Origin: Chitinophaga lutea
GTDB lineage: Bacteria; Bacteroidota; Bacteroidia; Chitinophagales; Chitinophagaceae
Assembly: GCF_003813775.1 (NCBI RefSeq)
Contig: NZ_RPDH01000002.1
Span: 1,984,001-2,048,000 of the forward strand
Reading direction: 5' to 3'
Length of the DNA: 64,000 nucleotides
The notes beneath the pieces are model-generated. The model was not told the DNA's origin. It worked only from the letters and a program-made list of their open reading frames with translations, and did no database searches. Shown piece by piece: positions 37,112 through 45,289 of the stretch; the stretch's first letter is position 1, and every line of letters starts with the position of its first letter. The translations under genes and the position numbers were made by a program.

Positions 37112-37142
37112 CAAAAGTAAGGCAGGATTCCAATTTTTCAAA
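37112..37142 (-). promoter_or_regulatory. Promoter of the aromatic operon
   Basis: On the minus strand TTTG (37139-37142), 19 bp, then TACTTTTG (37112-37119): a perfect TTTG/TAnnTTTG match. The expected start near 37106 lies just before leader 1. Confidence 0.8.
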
Positions 37143-37602
37143 CAGGGGATGGAAAATATATAATTCTTCCAACAAAACAGCTTTTTACGTAGAATTTATC
37201 TAACAACTATCCCCTGATGGCCGGGAATCGATCACCGGAGGGGCCGATTGCCTGCTATAGCAAATATTTTGCGCGGGGCTGGCGGGGAAGCGAGTAAGGG
37301 CTTTGGGGTGCAGAGCCGTTTTCAACGAAGCTACAACGAAGCTTCCCTGGGGGATGAACGAAGGATCACCGGAAAGTTGATCCTTCGTTGGAGGTTCGTT
37401 GGTCCTTCGTTGAAGGTTCGTTGAACACCCATCAAATGCCCGCCTGGCGTGGGGCGTTTTTCTGATTATTAGGCTGGTGGCAGGTTTGAAGTCGATATTT
37501 TGGATTGAACCGGCATTGCGATATAGACAGCCGGGCTGCCTTTAAGGGGAGAGAGCGCCAATAGGGTAACGGCAGTTCGCTGCCGGGGCGGCCGGAAATA
37601 AA
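37143..37602. other. 460-bp non-coding stretch upstream of the aromatic operon promoter
   Basis: No gene is convincing here. The middle (37321-37427) is an 11-bp-periodic repeat array described separately. The flanks are GC-rich on the right and AT-rich near 37140-37200; I see no further structure that I can support. Confidence 0.65.
37321..37427. repeat. 11-bp tandem array with arms in opposite orientation
   Basis: Left arm: TTCAACGAAGC (37321), TACAACGAAGC (37332), a degenerate unit, then ATGAACGAAGG (37354), all in an 11-bp register. Right arm: four units starting at 37384, 37395, 37406 and 37417, each beginning TTCGTTG, the reverse complement of CAACGAA. At the centre AACGAAGGATCA (37357-37368) and TGATCCTTCGTT (37378-37389) form a perfect 12-bp hairpin with a 9-nt loop. 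Confidence 0.85.
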
Positions 37603-37629
37603 AAAGGGCCGTTTCATAAGAAACGGCCC
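37600..37629 (-). terminator. Terminator of the small lipoprotein gene
   Basis: GGGCCGTTTC (37606-37615) pairs with GAAACGGCCC (37620-37629); on the minus strand the stem is followed by TTTTTT. Confidence 0.88.
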
Positions 37630-37660
37630 CGGATTAATATCCTTGATTGCTTGCCTATAA

Positions 37661-37867
37661 TTAGTGTTTAGCAGAATCAGCAGCAGGAGCGGTAGTTGAG
37701 TCTGTAGCCAGAGAATCAACGGGAGCTACAACTGAAGAATCAGCAGGAACTGAAGAATTTACAGAGCTGTCGATTTTAGTGGTGTCGCCGGTGTTAGAGG
37801 TAGAAGCGCTGTTACAAGCTGCAACGAAAAGACCGAGTGCGAGAGCCAAGAATGCTACTTTTTTCAT
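37661..37867 (-). CDS. Small Ser/Thr/Asp-rich lipoprotein
   Basis: A 68-residue protein. MKKVAFLALALGLFVAAC is a lipoprotein signal with Cys18 as lipid site. The remaining 50 residues are low-complexity, almost all Ser, Thr, Ala, Asp, Val and Pro, with no fold-forming segments; it is probably a flexible surface or periplasmic tether. Small lipoproteins like this are common and highly expressed in Bacteroidetes. It is divergent from the ECF sigma gene with 132 bp between starts, and has a strong terminator of its own. Confidence 0.8.
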   Translation of the reverse strand: MKKVAFLALALGLFVAACNSASTSNTGDTTKIDSSVNSSVPADSSVVAPVDSLATDSTTAPAADSAKH

Positions 37868-37928
37868 TTTAAATGCTTTTAAGGTTTTTGAAATGAGATT
37901 TATACTTTATACCCATATCAGCGAAAAG

Positions 37929-37974
37929 GTAACCCATCGTTTCAGAAAAATTTTTTTTGGTTACTTTGGGTTAC
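37929..37974. promoter_or_regulatory. GGTTAC-type repeats in the sigma gene promoter region
   Basis: GTAACCC (37929-37935) and its reverse complement GGGTTAC (37968-37974), with a further direct copy GGTTAC at 37959-37964, nine bp before the last. They lie 26-71 bp before the sigma GTG in a divergent intergenic region, so may be an operator or an autoregulated ECF promoter. Confidence 0.4.
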
Positions 37975-37999
37975 AAAAAGGCGTTAATCGTATTAATAA

Positions 38000-38560
38000 G
38001 TGAATAATCTTTTGCAAATAGAACGGGATAAGGAATTGCTGCTGGGCCTGGCGGCAAACGATGACAAATCGTTGGAAACCATCTATTTAGAGAATTTCCC
38101 AGCAGTTGCCAGGATGATTTTACAGCATAACGGGTCGGAAGACGACGCGAGGGATGTGTTCCAGGAGGCGATGATCGTGTTGTATGAAAAGGTGCAGGAG
38201 GGCAATTTTATCCTTTCCAGCCGGTTAAAAACCTTTTTATATGCCGTTTGCCGGCGGATATGGCTGAAAAAGCTGCAGGCCTCTTCCTTACAGGGCCCCA
38301 TTTACGAGGAACTGGAGGAAACGGCCGCTGCGGAGGAAGCTCTGGAGGCCGCCGTCGAAAAGGATCAGCAGTTCACCCAGATGGAGGCCGCCATGGCCAG
38401 AATGGGCGAGCCCTGCAAAACCATCCTGGAAGATTATTATATACACGGCAGGAACATGCAGGAGATTGCGGAGCGTTTTGGCTATACCAATGCGGAAAAT
38501 GCCAAAAACCAGAAGTACAAGTGCCTGATGCGGTTGAAAAAGTTATTTTTTGCTTCATAA
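38000..38560 (+). CDS. ECF sigma factor paired with a membrane protease
   Basis: A 186-residue group 4 sigma factor. Region 2 covers about 10-85 (ARMILQHNGSEDDARDVFQE, FILSSRLKTFLYAVCRRIWL) and region 4 about 125-180 (CKTILEDYYIHGRNMQEIAE, FGYTNAENAKNQKYKC). A charged Glu/Ala linker (EELEETAAAEEALEAAVE) joins them. The start is GTG at 38000; no in-frame ATG lies nearby upstream of region 2. The next gene, 28 bp downstream, encodes an anchored trypsin-like protease whose N-terminus resembles an anti-sigma domain, so the pair may form one stress-sensing unit. Confidence 0.88.
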   Translation: MNNLLQIERDKELLLGLAANDDKSLETIYLENFPAVARMILQHNGSEDDARDVFQEAMIVLYEKVQEGNFILSSRLKTFLYAVCRRIWLKKLQASSLQGPIYEELEETAAAEEALEAAVEKDQQFTQMEAAMARMGEPCKTILEDYYIHGRNMQEIAERFGYTNAENAKNQKYKCLMRLKKLFFAS

Positions 38561-38588
38561 ATAAACAAGTGCCTGAGGAGGCTGTGAA

Positions 38589-39665
38589 ATGAACGATATA
38601 CATTTAATACAGGAAATAGAGCGCTACCTCGATGGCGAAATGAGTGTCCCGGAAAGGGAGGCTTTCGACGCCCTCCGCCGTAACGACCCGGCTATCGACC
38701 GGCAGGTGACCGAGCACCGGTTACTGCTGCAGCAGCTGCGGGCCAACGGCGCGCGGAAAGAGCTGCTCCGCCGCATGGAGGCCATCCATGCCAGAGCGGA
38801 CGTGCCCGTGGTAGCCAAACCTTCCGCTCCCGTCATCAATATGCGCAGCCGCCGCACCTGGCTCAACCTGGCCGCCGCTGCCTGCATCGCGCTGGTAACT
38901 TCGCTGGCCACCATGGCCATCATGCAGAAAGCGGTGAAAAATTCCTCCACCGCCCAGTATGAGGACGTAAGAAGGGTGCTCAGCAATATGCAGCGCTCCC
39001 AGAACGCCCTCATCCGCGACATCAAAAGCAACAACAAAGCTCCCCTGAATCCCGGCACCTATGGCGGCACCTGCTTCGCCATTTCCCGGAATGGTTACAT
39101 GGTCACCAATTACCATGTGATCGCAGGGGCTGACTCCATCTATATCCAGAACAACAAAGGCGAAGCCTTCAAAGCGGTGAGCATTTTTGAAGATGTTTCC
39201 AGCGACCTGGCGGTGCTGCGCATTGCAGACTCCACCTTCCGCTCCGCTCCCCTGCCCTACGCCCTCAAACACCAGCCCAGCCGTTCCGGCGAGGAAGTGT
39301 TCAGCATGGGCTTCCCCCGCGACGAGATTGTGTACGGCAAAGGATATATCAGCGCACAGACCGGCTTTAACGGCGATACCCTGGCCTACCAGGTATCCAT
39401 CCCCGTAGACCCCGGCAACAGCGGCGCTCCCCTCCTGGATGCGACCGGCGAAGTAGTCGGCATCATCACCGGTAAACAGGCCTCCTCCGACGGAATTGCC
39501 TTCGCGGTAAAAGCGGGCCACCTCAAACGCCTGCTGGATGAACTGCCGAAAGACAAATTCTCCCGGAAAGACATCCGGCAAAAAAGCCAGCTGGTAGGCC
39601 TGAACCGCGTAGATCAGCTGAAAAAACTGGAAGATTTCGTGTACATGGTGAAAGTATACAACTGA
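38589..39665 (+). CDS. Membrane-anchored trypsin-like protease with anti-sigma-like N-terminus
   Basis: A 358-residue protein in three parts. Residues 1-85 are cytoplasmic and helical, starting HLIQEIERYLDGEMSVPERE, the style of anti-sigma N-terminal domains. One membrane helix follows at about 91-111. The periplasmic part (about 155-335) is a trypsin/HtrA-type protease with a full triad: TNYHVI (His176), SSDLAVL (Asp206), DPGNSGAP (Ser278). No PDZ domain is present, unlike DegS or DegP. It is 28 bp after the ECF sigma gene. I infer that it holds the sigma factor at the membrane and that its own protease domain takes part in sensing or release; the anti-sigma role is not proven by sequence. 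Confidence 0.85.
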   Translation: MNDIHLIQEIERYLDGEMSVPEREAFDALRRNDPAIDRQVTEHRLLLQQLRANGARKELLRRMEAIHARADVPVVAKPSAPVINMRSRRTWLNLAAAACIALVTSLATMAIMQKAVKNSSTAQYEDVRRVLSNMQRSQNALIRDIKSNNKAPLNPGTYGGTCFAISRNGYMVTNYHVIAGADSIYIQNNKGEAFKAVSIFEDVSSDLAVLRIADSTFRSAPLPYALKHQPSRSGEEVFSMGFPRDEIVYGKGYISAQTGFNGDTLAYQVSIPVDPGNSGAPLLDATGEVVGIITGKQASSDGIAFAVKAGHLKRLLDELPKDKFSRKDIRQKSQLVGLNRVDQLKKLEDFVYMVKVYN

Positions 39666-39693
39666 ACGAACGATTAGGAATGAAAAATAAAAG

Positions 39694-39980
39694 CAGAAGG
39701 CCGGAGGTTATACTCCGGCTTTTTCTTTTCCGGGACATCTGAAGGAGGGTATTGGACAGAAGCCCGGCGATACTCCGGGTGTTCCTTTTCAAGGACATCT
39801 GAAAGAGAAGACTGGACAGAAACCCGGAGATACTCCGGCTTTTTCTTTTCCGGGATATCTGAAGGAGGGTATTGGACAGAAGCCCGGCGATACTCCGGGG
39901 TTTCCTTTCACGACATTTAAAACGGTCATATTAGCCGGGATGCTCCCGGGTTCCGCTTTTCCCCGGACATTTTAAACGGG
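39694..39980. repeat. 60-bp tandem array of terminator-like hairpins
   Basis: Three near-identical 60-bp units start at 39711, 39771 and 39831 and a fourth, degenerate one at 39891. The first hairpin, GCCGGAG / CTCCGGC (39700-39719) plus TTTTTCTTTT, is a good terminator for the protease gene. Each later unit repeats the scheme (CCCGG or CCGGAG, then CTCCGG or CCGGG, then a T-rich run). Units share CATCTGAAGGAGGGTATTGG between hairpins. From 39901 to 39980 the same motifs decay. No ORF uses the array convincingly. Confidence 0.85.
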
Positions 39981-40073
39981 AATATCGCAGTTGAAGGCTG
40001 ATCCCTTCCCCTGTTTTTTTAACAGGAATAACATGACAGGAGGCTAACAAGCCGCGGTATCTCCTTCCGGGAC

Positions 40074-40114
40074 AAGGAAAAGGGGAATGCTCCGAGAGCA
40101 TTCCCCTTTTCCTT
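40074..40114. terminator. Perfect 19-bp hairpin, bidirectional terminator
   Basis: AAGGAAAAGGGGAATGCTC (40074-40092) pairs perfectly with 40096-40114 around the 3-nt loop CGA. T-rich arms on both sides suit termination of the minus-strand gene ending at 40136 and of any readthrough from the plus strand. Confidence 0.8.
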
Positions 40115-40135
40115 TTATTCAGGTAAAACGAAGAA

Positions 40136-40906
40136 TCATTGATCGGGGCGCAGGGTGACGTTCGGATCTTTCCGCCACTGCTTCGCCCTTTCGGAAATCC
40201 AGAAAATGAGCGTTTCATTGTTCATGTTCCGCAGCATTTCGTACGGAGGCTGGTATTTCTGCGTGAACCGCAGCAGCGAATCGCCGCTCAGGCCGGTTAC
40301 CCGGCTGACGAACGATTTGGAATAACGGTAATCGATATAAGCCTGCTTTTCGTGGTCCTCATATAAGCGTTTGAATTTGCGCAGGTCTTTTTCTTTTTTG
40401 GAGCCGCGGGTAAAAGGGCTGATCACGATGCCGAACCCGCCGGTGCTTCGTTTGGACGTATCCACCAGCGCGCGGTTGGGCGTTTCGAGGAAAGGCCGGA
40501 ACTCTTCATACCGCGCGATGGAATCGAGCTGGTAGGGATTCCATTTGCCGGACACTTCCACCTCATGCAGGAAACTTTCCCGCAGCTTCATCCGCACATC
40601 GTGCACTTCCGTCCCGGCCATGCTCACCACTTTAAAACTGTCGGGCAGGTAACCGATGAAGGAAATGAGGATCTCGTCGCCCATGCGGGCGTTGATGCGG
40701 TAGTAGCCCCCGTTGTCGGAAAACACGCGGGTGCCGGAAGTTTTGTTCCGGATAGTGGCGGGGTATAATACCAGCTTTTTGGAAGTATCGGTGATCTGGC
40801 CCCTGACGAGCACCGGGGCATCGAATTGCGCCCGGGCCTTACTGAATGTACCGCCTGCCAGTGCGCAGGCCAATGCTGGAACTAAAAACAATCTGCTGAA
40901 ATTCAT
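40136..40906 (-). CDS. Secreted protein with carboxypeptidase-regulatory-like domain
   Basis: A 256-residue protein. The start MNFSRLFLVPALACALAGG gives a signal peptide, so the ATG at 40906 is preferred to one 78 bases upstream. Residues about 32-115 form a carboxypeptidase-regulatory-like beta-sandwich (VLVRGQITDTSKKLVLYPAT, YYRINARMGDEILISFIGYL), a module usually found at the N-terminus of TonB receptors and peptidases. The C-terminal half is charged and helical, and I do not recognise it. Such stand-alone proteins are frequent in Chitinophagaceae with unknown function. Confidence 0.8.
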   Translation of the reverse strand: MNFSRLFLVPALACALAGGTFSKARAQFDAPVLVRGQITDTSKKLVLYPATIRNKTSGTRVFSDNGGYYRINARMGDEILISFIGYLPDSFKVVSMAGTEVHDVRMKLRESFLHEVEVSGKWNPYQLDSIARYEEFRPFLETPNRALVDTSKRSTGGFGIVISPFTRGSKKEKDLRKFKRLYEDHEKQAYIDYRYSKSFVSRVTGLSGDSLLRFTQKYQPPYEMLRNMNNETLIFWISERAKQWRKDPNVTLRPDQ

Positions 40907-41068
40907 CCCTTCATATTTAGTGTTGATGGTCTGATGAAGGCGTACAGACAGATTTCCTCGTGTAAAAAAGACCAGGTGCCGCACGGCTTCATATAACTAA
41001 TAACAAATATGCACCAAAATAGTTAAGCGGGCGCGTCCCGCCTATTGCCGCATGTTAAATCTATCCTA

Positions 41069-41118
41069 AAAAAAAGCCGTTCCCGGCGCGTCCCTCGGGG
41101 GAGGCTGCCGGAAACGGC
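41069..41118 (-). terminator. Terminator of the CsbD-like gene
   Basis: GCCGTTCCCGGC (41076-41087) pairs with GCCGGAAACGGC (41107-41118) with one internal mismatch around a GC-rich loop; a T run follows on the minus strand. Confidence 0.75.
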
Positions 41119-41140
41119 CATGGCTGTACATTTTTCTGCT

Positions 41141-41326
41141 TTAGAGCGACCGGATAAGGGATATCACTTCGTCCCTGCTTTTGCCCAGCTTGATCTGGAT
41201 CTGACCAATCAACCTGTCGTCTTTCCCTTGCTCGTACCGGAGATCGGTGTCCGTCAAATCCGCGAACATATTTTTCAGCTTCTCTCTGATTTCATACCAC
41301 CGGTCCTTAATCATCAGGATGTCCAT
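41141..41326 (-). CDS. CsbD-like small stress protein
   Basis: A 61-residue protein with the CsbD-family pattern: a Trp-containing start (IKDRWYEIREKLKNMFADL), TDTDLRYEQGKDDRLIGQIQ and LGKSRDEVISLI. CsbD-like proteins are small, helical, abundant general-stress proteins of unknown molecular role. The ATG at 41326 is four codons before a second Met and either could be used. The gene has its own terminator; no stress promoter could be confirmed. Confidence 0.78.
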   Translation of the reverse strand: MDILMIKDRWYEIREKLKNMFADLTDTDLRYEQGKDDRLIGQIQIKLGKSRDEVISLIRSL

Positions 41327-41398
41327 AACATCTGCGTTTAATTATGAATAAATGAGGGGTTCGGGCTATGAAATTCAAAGTTTGTGCCAAAACGGCTG

Positions 41399-42331
41399 TT
41401 ACCCCCTCACACGCAGGGTGGTGGCGAATTGTACGCTTTCCCCGGCGGCCAGCTTCACGAGGCCCAGGCCGTTATTGAAGGCGTTGGGCGCGCCGGTGAG
41501 GTTTTCCACGGCGATGCTGTTGCGGTGCGGGGGAATGTATATCTGCAGGATGGGATACGCCGTGGAAGGATAAAATTCGATGCTGACGTGCTTCTTCGGG
41601 TCGCGCAGGATGCATAACGGCGAAGGTTGATCAAAATCAACGATGAACGAGTTATCCAGCTCCACCCCGCGAAGACTTTTAGCCTGGTTAAACGATGTAT
41701 AGGGCAGCAGTTTGCCGGTAGGTATCAGTTTATCGTCGAATTCCACGATTTCTTTCGACCGGAATTCCAGTTCCAGTTCGTCTACCGGCGTACCGGTGCT
41801 GAAATAGGGATGCCAGCCGTCCATCAGGGGAATGGATTCGCTGTGATGATTGAGGATGGACGTGGTGATTTCGAGGGTGTTCTGCGCGAGCAAACGGTAC
41901 CGCACGTTGCAGGTGTACGGGAACGGGTAACCGGGGTCCCAGCCGCTATAGTGGTACTCCAGGTCCACCACCGCATCCTGGCTGCCGGTTTCTTCGAGGA
42001 TCACGGCAAAAGCCTGGTCGTACAGCAAACCGTGAATGGGCGATTTCTGCACCTGGCGTTTCACGCCGTTCCATTCGTAAGCCGCGTCTTTGATGCGGCA
42101 GGCAAAGGGGCTGAGCTTTACGCTTTTGAAACTGCTGACCACGCCGGCGTCGTACTCGGCGCGGCTGGCATAACTGTCTATCACGTTCAGCGTTCCGTTT
42201 TTATGCGGAATGGTGAAGGCATGCAACAGTGCGCCCAGCGCAGGTATCACCTGCACGGAAGCGCCCTCGTCGTCTGTCAGTTCAATCACGTCGAACCCGT
42301 TTTGCTGTAAATGCTGTATGAAGAAGGCCAT
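41399..42331 (-). CDS. Aldose 1-epimerase family protein
   Basis: A 310-residue galactose-mutarotase-like protein. The start MAFFIQHLQQNGFDVIELTD fits the family; the reading frame extends 45 codons upstream but that part overlaps a terminator and has no family character. Motifs include ALGALLHAFTIP, SPIHGLLYDQ with a candidate catalytic His, and DGWHPYFSTG with a second His. It should interconvert sugar anomers before kinase or isomerase steps. It lies downstream of xylA but a terminator separates them, so it may have its own promoter. Confidence 0.85.
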   Translation of the reverse strand: MAFFIQHLQQNGFDVIELTDDEGASVQVIPALGALLHAFTIPHKNGTLNVIDSYASRAEYDAGVVSSFKSVKLSPFACRIKDAAYEWNGVKRQVQKSPIHGLLYDQAFAVILEETGSQDAVVDLEYHYSGWDPGYPFPYTCNVRYRLLAQNTLEITTSILNHHSESIPLMDGWHPYFSTGTPVDELELEFRSKEIVEFDDKLIPTGKLLPYTSFNQAKSLRGVELDNSFIVDFDQPSPLCILRDPKKHVSIEFYPSTAYPILQIYIPPHRNSIAVENLTGAPNAFNNGLGLVKLAAGESVQFATTLRVRG

Positions 42332-42378
42332 GCTTTTTTTTGCAAAATACAAAAATGGGGATTGGGCGGGAAGGAAAT

Positions 42379-42408
42379 AAAAAAGGGCCGCACGGTGATG
42401 TGCGGCCC
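42379..42408 (-). terminator. Terminator of xylA
   Basis: GGGCCGCAC (42385-42393) pairs with GTGCGGCCC (42400-42408), followed by a T run on the minus strand. Confidence 0.85.
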
Positions 42409-42432
42409 ATTCTATAAATGATTGACAAAAGA

Positions 42433-43761
42433 TCAGATGTATTGATTCACCAGGTTCTCCAGCCATTCCTGGCGGCCGCTGATCTGTTTAGGCTCGCCGT
42501 TGGCCAGTGCGAAGGCGCGCAGGTCTTCCAGCGTGAGTTTGCCGCTTTCGAATTCCTGTCCTTTCCCGCTGTCGAAAGACGCGTAGCGCTCCGCGCGGAA
42601 TTTTTTATAGGGCGATTCGCGGAGTATGCGGTCTGCAATGAAAGCAGCGCGGGCGAAGGCGTCCATGCCGCCGATGTGTGCGTGGAAGATATCTTCCAGG
42701 TCGGTGGAGTTACGGCGCGCTTTGGCGTCGAAGTTCACCCCGCCGCCGGCGAGGCCGCCGGCTTCCAGGATAACGAGCATCGTTTCGGTCAGCTCGTTGA
42801 GGTTCATGGGGAACTGGTCGGTATCCCAGCCGTTCTGGTAATCGCCGCGGTTGGCGTCGATGCTGCCCAGCATGCCAGCATCCGCTGCTGTCTGCAGCTC
42901 GTGCTGGAAGGTATGGCCGGCCAGTGTGGCGTGGTTCACTTCTATATTCAGTTTAAAATCCTTGTCGAGGCCGTACTCCCGCAGGAAGCCGATCACCGTG
43001 GCGCTATCGTAGTCGTACTGGTGCTTGGTGGGCTCGCAGGGTTTCGGTTCGATGAAGAACGTGCCCTTGAAACCCTGTTTGCGCGCGTAATCGCGGGCCA
43101 TGCCGAGGAAGCGGCCGAGGTGGTCGAGCTCCCTTTTCATGTTGGTGTTGAGCAGGGTCATATACCCTTCGCGGCCGCCCCAGAACACGTAGTTCTCTCC
43201 GCCCAGCGCGATGGTGGCGTCGAGCGCATTTTTCACCTGGGTGCCGGCATAAGCCACCACGGCGAAGTCCGGGTTGGTGGACGCGCCGTTCATGTAACGC
43301 GGATTGCTGAATACGTTGGCCGTGCCCCAGAGCAGCTTCACGCCGCTGGCCTTCTGTTTTTCCTTCGCATAGTCAACGATCTGCTGCAGGTGCTGCTCGT
43401 ATTGGGCGAGGCTGCTGCCTTCGTCTACCAGGTCAATGTCGTGGAAACAATAATACGGCACGCCGAGTTTGGTGATGAATTCAAACGCCGCGTCCATCTT
43501 ATCTTTCGCCTGCTGCACGGGATCGTTGGCCGTGAGCCAGGGGAACGCCTTCGTGCCGGGGCCGAAAGGATCGCCGCCGGTGCCGCAGAAGGTATGCCAG
43601 TAGCTCACCGCGAATTTGAAGAGTTCGCGGAGCGTTTTGCCATTGATGGTTTTGGTTTCGTCGTACCACTTGTAGGCCATCGGGTTGTCTGATTTCGGGC
43701 CTTCGTACTGGATTTTCCCTACCGTGGGGAAATAGGTCTTGTCGCCTGTAATGATATTCAT
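42433..43761 (-). CDS. xylA: Xylose isomerase
   Basis: A 442-residue TIM-barrel enzyme converting D-xylose to D-xylulose with two divalent metals. The start [20 protein letters not shown] is the normal N-terminus of the long class II form; the upstream extension of the frame lies within xylB. Key motifs: [10 protein letters not shown] (catalytic His/Asp), [30 protein letters not shown], and [20 protein letters not shown] with metal ligands. It begins 10 bp after xylB in the same unit. Confidence 0.96.
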   Translation of the reverse strand: MNIITGDKTYFPTVGKIQYEGPKSDNPMAYKWYDETKTINGKTLRELFKFAVSYWHTFCGTGGDPFGPGTKAFPWLTANDPVQQAKDKMDAAFEFITKLGVPYYCFHDIDLVDEGSSLAQYEQHLQQIVDYAKEKQKASGVKLLWGTANVFSNPRYMNGASTNPDFAVVAYAGTQVKNALDATIALGGENYVFWGGREGYMTLLNTNMKRELDHLGRFLGMARDYARKQGFKGTFFIEPKPCEPTKHQYDYDSATVIGFLREYGLDKDFKLNIEVNHATLAGHTFQHELQTAADAGMLGSIDANRGDYQNGWDTDQFPMNLNELTETMLVILEAGGLAGGGVNFDAKARRNSTDLEDIFHAHIGGMDAFARAAFIADRILRESPYKKFRAERYASFDSGKGQEFESGKLTLEDLRAFALANGEPKQISGRQEWLENLVNQYI

Positions 43762-43771
43762 GATCACTGTT

Positions 43772-45265
43772 TTATTGCGTGGATAAAATCTGTTGTAAAC
43801 GGTCGTTCCATTTCGTGTACGCCTCACCGTACGCCTGTTCCTTTTCTGTCTCGGGCGTAACCGTGGTCAGGCATTCCATACCCGTAAAGGCGGCCTTCAT
43901 ATCGCGGTAATACCCGGAGCCCACTCCCGCCGCACGCGCCGCACCCAGCGCGCCGTCCGTATTGTACAGCTCGATGGTAACGCCGGCCGTGTTGGCGAAT
44001 GCTTCGCGGAACAGCGGGCTGAGGAACATATTCGCTTTGCCCGCCCGTACACGGTTGATCTGCAGGCCCATGCCGCGCATGATGTTCACACCGTAGGTAA
44101 GGGCGTTCACGATGCCTTCCTGCCCCGCCCGCAGCAGGTGCGCCTGCTGATGCACACCGAAGGCCAGCCCTTCGATGGCCGCGCCCGGAAGGCGGTTAGC
44201 CAGTATCCTCTCCGCGCCGTTGCCGAACGGGAATACCTGCAAACCTTCCGCCCCGATGGGCGCTCCGGCCGCTATCTCGTTCATGCGGTTGTAGTCCATC
44301 CCGCCGGCAATGCCGCGCAGCCAGCTGTTTAAAATGCCGGTGCCGTTGAGGCACATCAGCACGCCGTTGCGGGTATTTTCTTTCGTATGATTGACGTGTA
44401 TGAAAGTGTTCACCCGGCTTTGCGCATCGTACGCCGGTTTGTCGTGCACGGCATACACCACCCCGGAAGTACCGGCGGTGGTAGCGGCCTCGCCCGGCTC
44501 CAGCACGTTGAGTGAAAATGCGTTATTGGGCTGGTCGCCGGCGCGGTAGGTCACGGGGATGCCCGCGCGCAGCTTCAACAGCTCCGCGGCCTTCGCCGTT
44601 ACGCGCCCCTGTTCGCCGAAAGTAGGCACGATGGGCGATAACAGCCCCGGATCGATGCCGTACAATGCCAGCAAAGGCGCCGATACGCGCTGCTCCGCAA
44701 AGTCCCAGAAAATGCCTTCAGACAGGCCCGACAGTGTGGTGGCCGGCTGGCCGGTGAGGCGCAGGGCGATAAAATCACCCGGCAGCATAATATGTTTGAT
44801 ACGGGCGTACACATCCGGTTCGTGCTGCTGCACCCACCGGAGTTTGGATGCCGTGAAGTTCCCGGGGGAATTGAGCAGGTGCGGCAGCGTGTAGGGTTCG
44901 CCCAGTTCCACCGCGGCTTTATCGCCGATGGCCACCGCCCGGCTGTCGCACCAGATAATGGAAGGCCGCAATACCTGGTGGTTTTCGTCGACGCACACGA
45001 GGCCGTGCATCTGGTAAGCGATGCCGATGGCGTTCACGGCGGTGGGGTCGAAGGGATGCTGCAGCTGCAGGGCATGCGTGGCTTTCACCACTTCCTGCCA
45101 CCACATCTCCGGATCCTGTTCCGCCCAGCCGGCGCGCGGCACTTTGATGACAAACTCCTCCGTGGAACCGGTGGCCGCAGCGAGGCAGCGGCCGGTAGCG
45201 GCATCCAGCAGCGTAGCTTTAATAGACGAAGAACCGATATCGTAGCCGATCAGGTATGCAGACAT
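43772..45265 (-). CDS. xylB: Xylulokinase
   Basis: A 497-residue FGGY-family sugar kinase that phosphorylates D-xylulose. The N-terminal ATP-binding motif [20 protein letters not shown] and the substrate-binding [15 protein letters not shown] are present; [15 protein letters not shown] and the C-terminal [13 protein letters not shown] are typical FGGY signatures. It stands between the symporter (59 bp, with a hairpin) and xylA (10 bp), giving the full uptake-isomerise-phosphorylate route to xylulose 5-phosphate. Confidence 0.94.
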   Translation of the reverse strand: MSAYLIGYDIGSSSIKATLLDAATGRCLAAATGSTEEFVIKVPRAGWAEQDPEMWWQEVVKATHALQLQHPFDPTAVNAIGIAYQMHGLVCVDENHQVLRPSIIWCDSRAVAIGDKAAVELGEPYTLPHLLNSPGNFTASKLRWVQQHEPDVYARIKHIMLPGDFIALRLTGQPATTLSGLSEGIFWDFAEQRVSAPLLALYGIDPGLLSPIVPTFGEQGRVTAKAAELLKLRAGIPVTYRAGDQPNNAFSLNVLEPGEAATTAGTSGVVYAVHDKPAYDAQSRVNTFIHVNHTKENTRNGVLMCLNGTGILNSWLRGIAGGMDYNRMNEIAAGAPIGAEGLQVFPFGNGAERILANRLPGAAIEGLAFGVHQQAHLLRAGQEGIVNALTYGVNIMRGMGLQINRVRAGKANMFLSPLFREAFANTAGVTIELYNTDGALGAARAAGVGSGYYRDMKAAFTGMECLTTVTPETEKEQAYGEAYTKWNDRLQQILSTQ

Positions 45266-45289
45266 GGAAGTAATAAGTTTTTATGATGT

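Noticed and set aside
39523..39798. 91-codon minus-strand ORF across the 60-bp repeats
   Set aside because: It overlaps the protease gene end and the terminator hairpins; composition is not protein-like.
39694..39980. CRISPR array
   Set aside because: Units are 60 bp with no alternation of constant repeat and variable spacer; hairpin plus T-run fits terminators. No cas genes are present.
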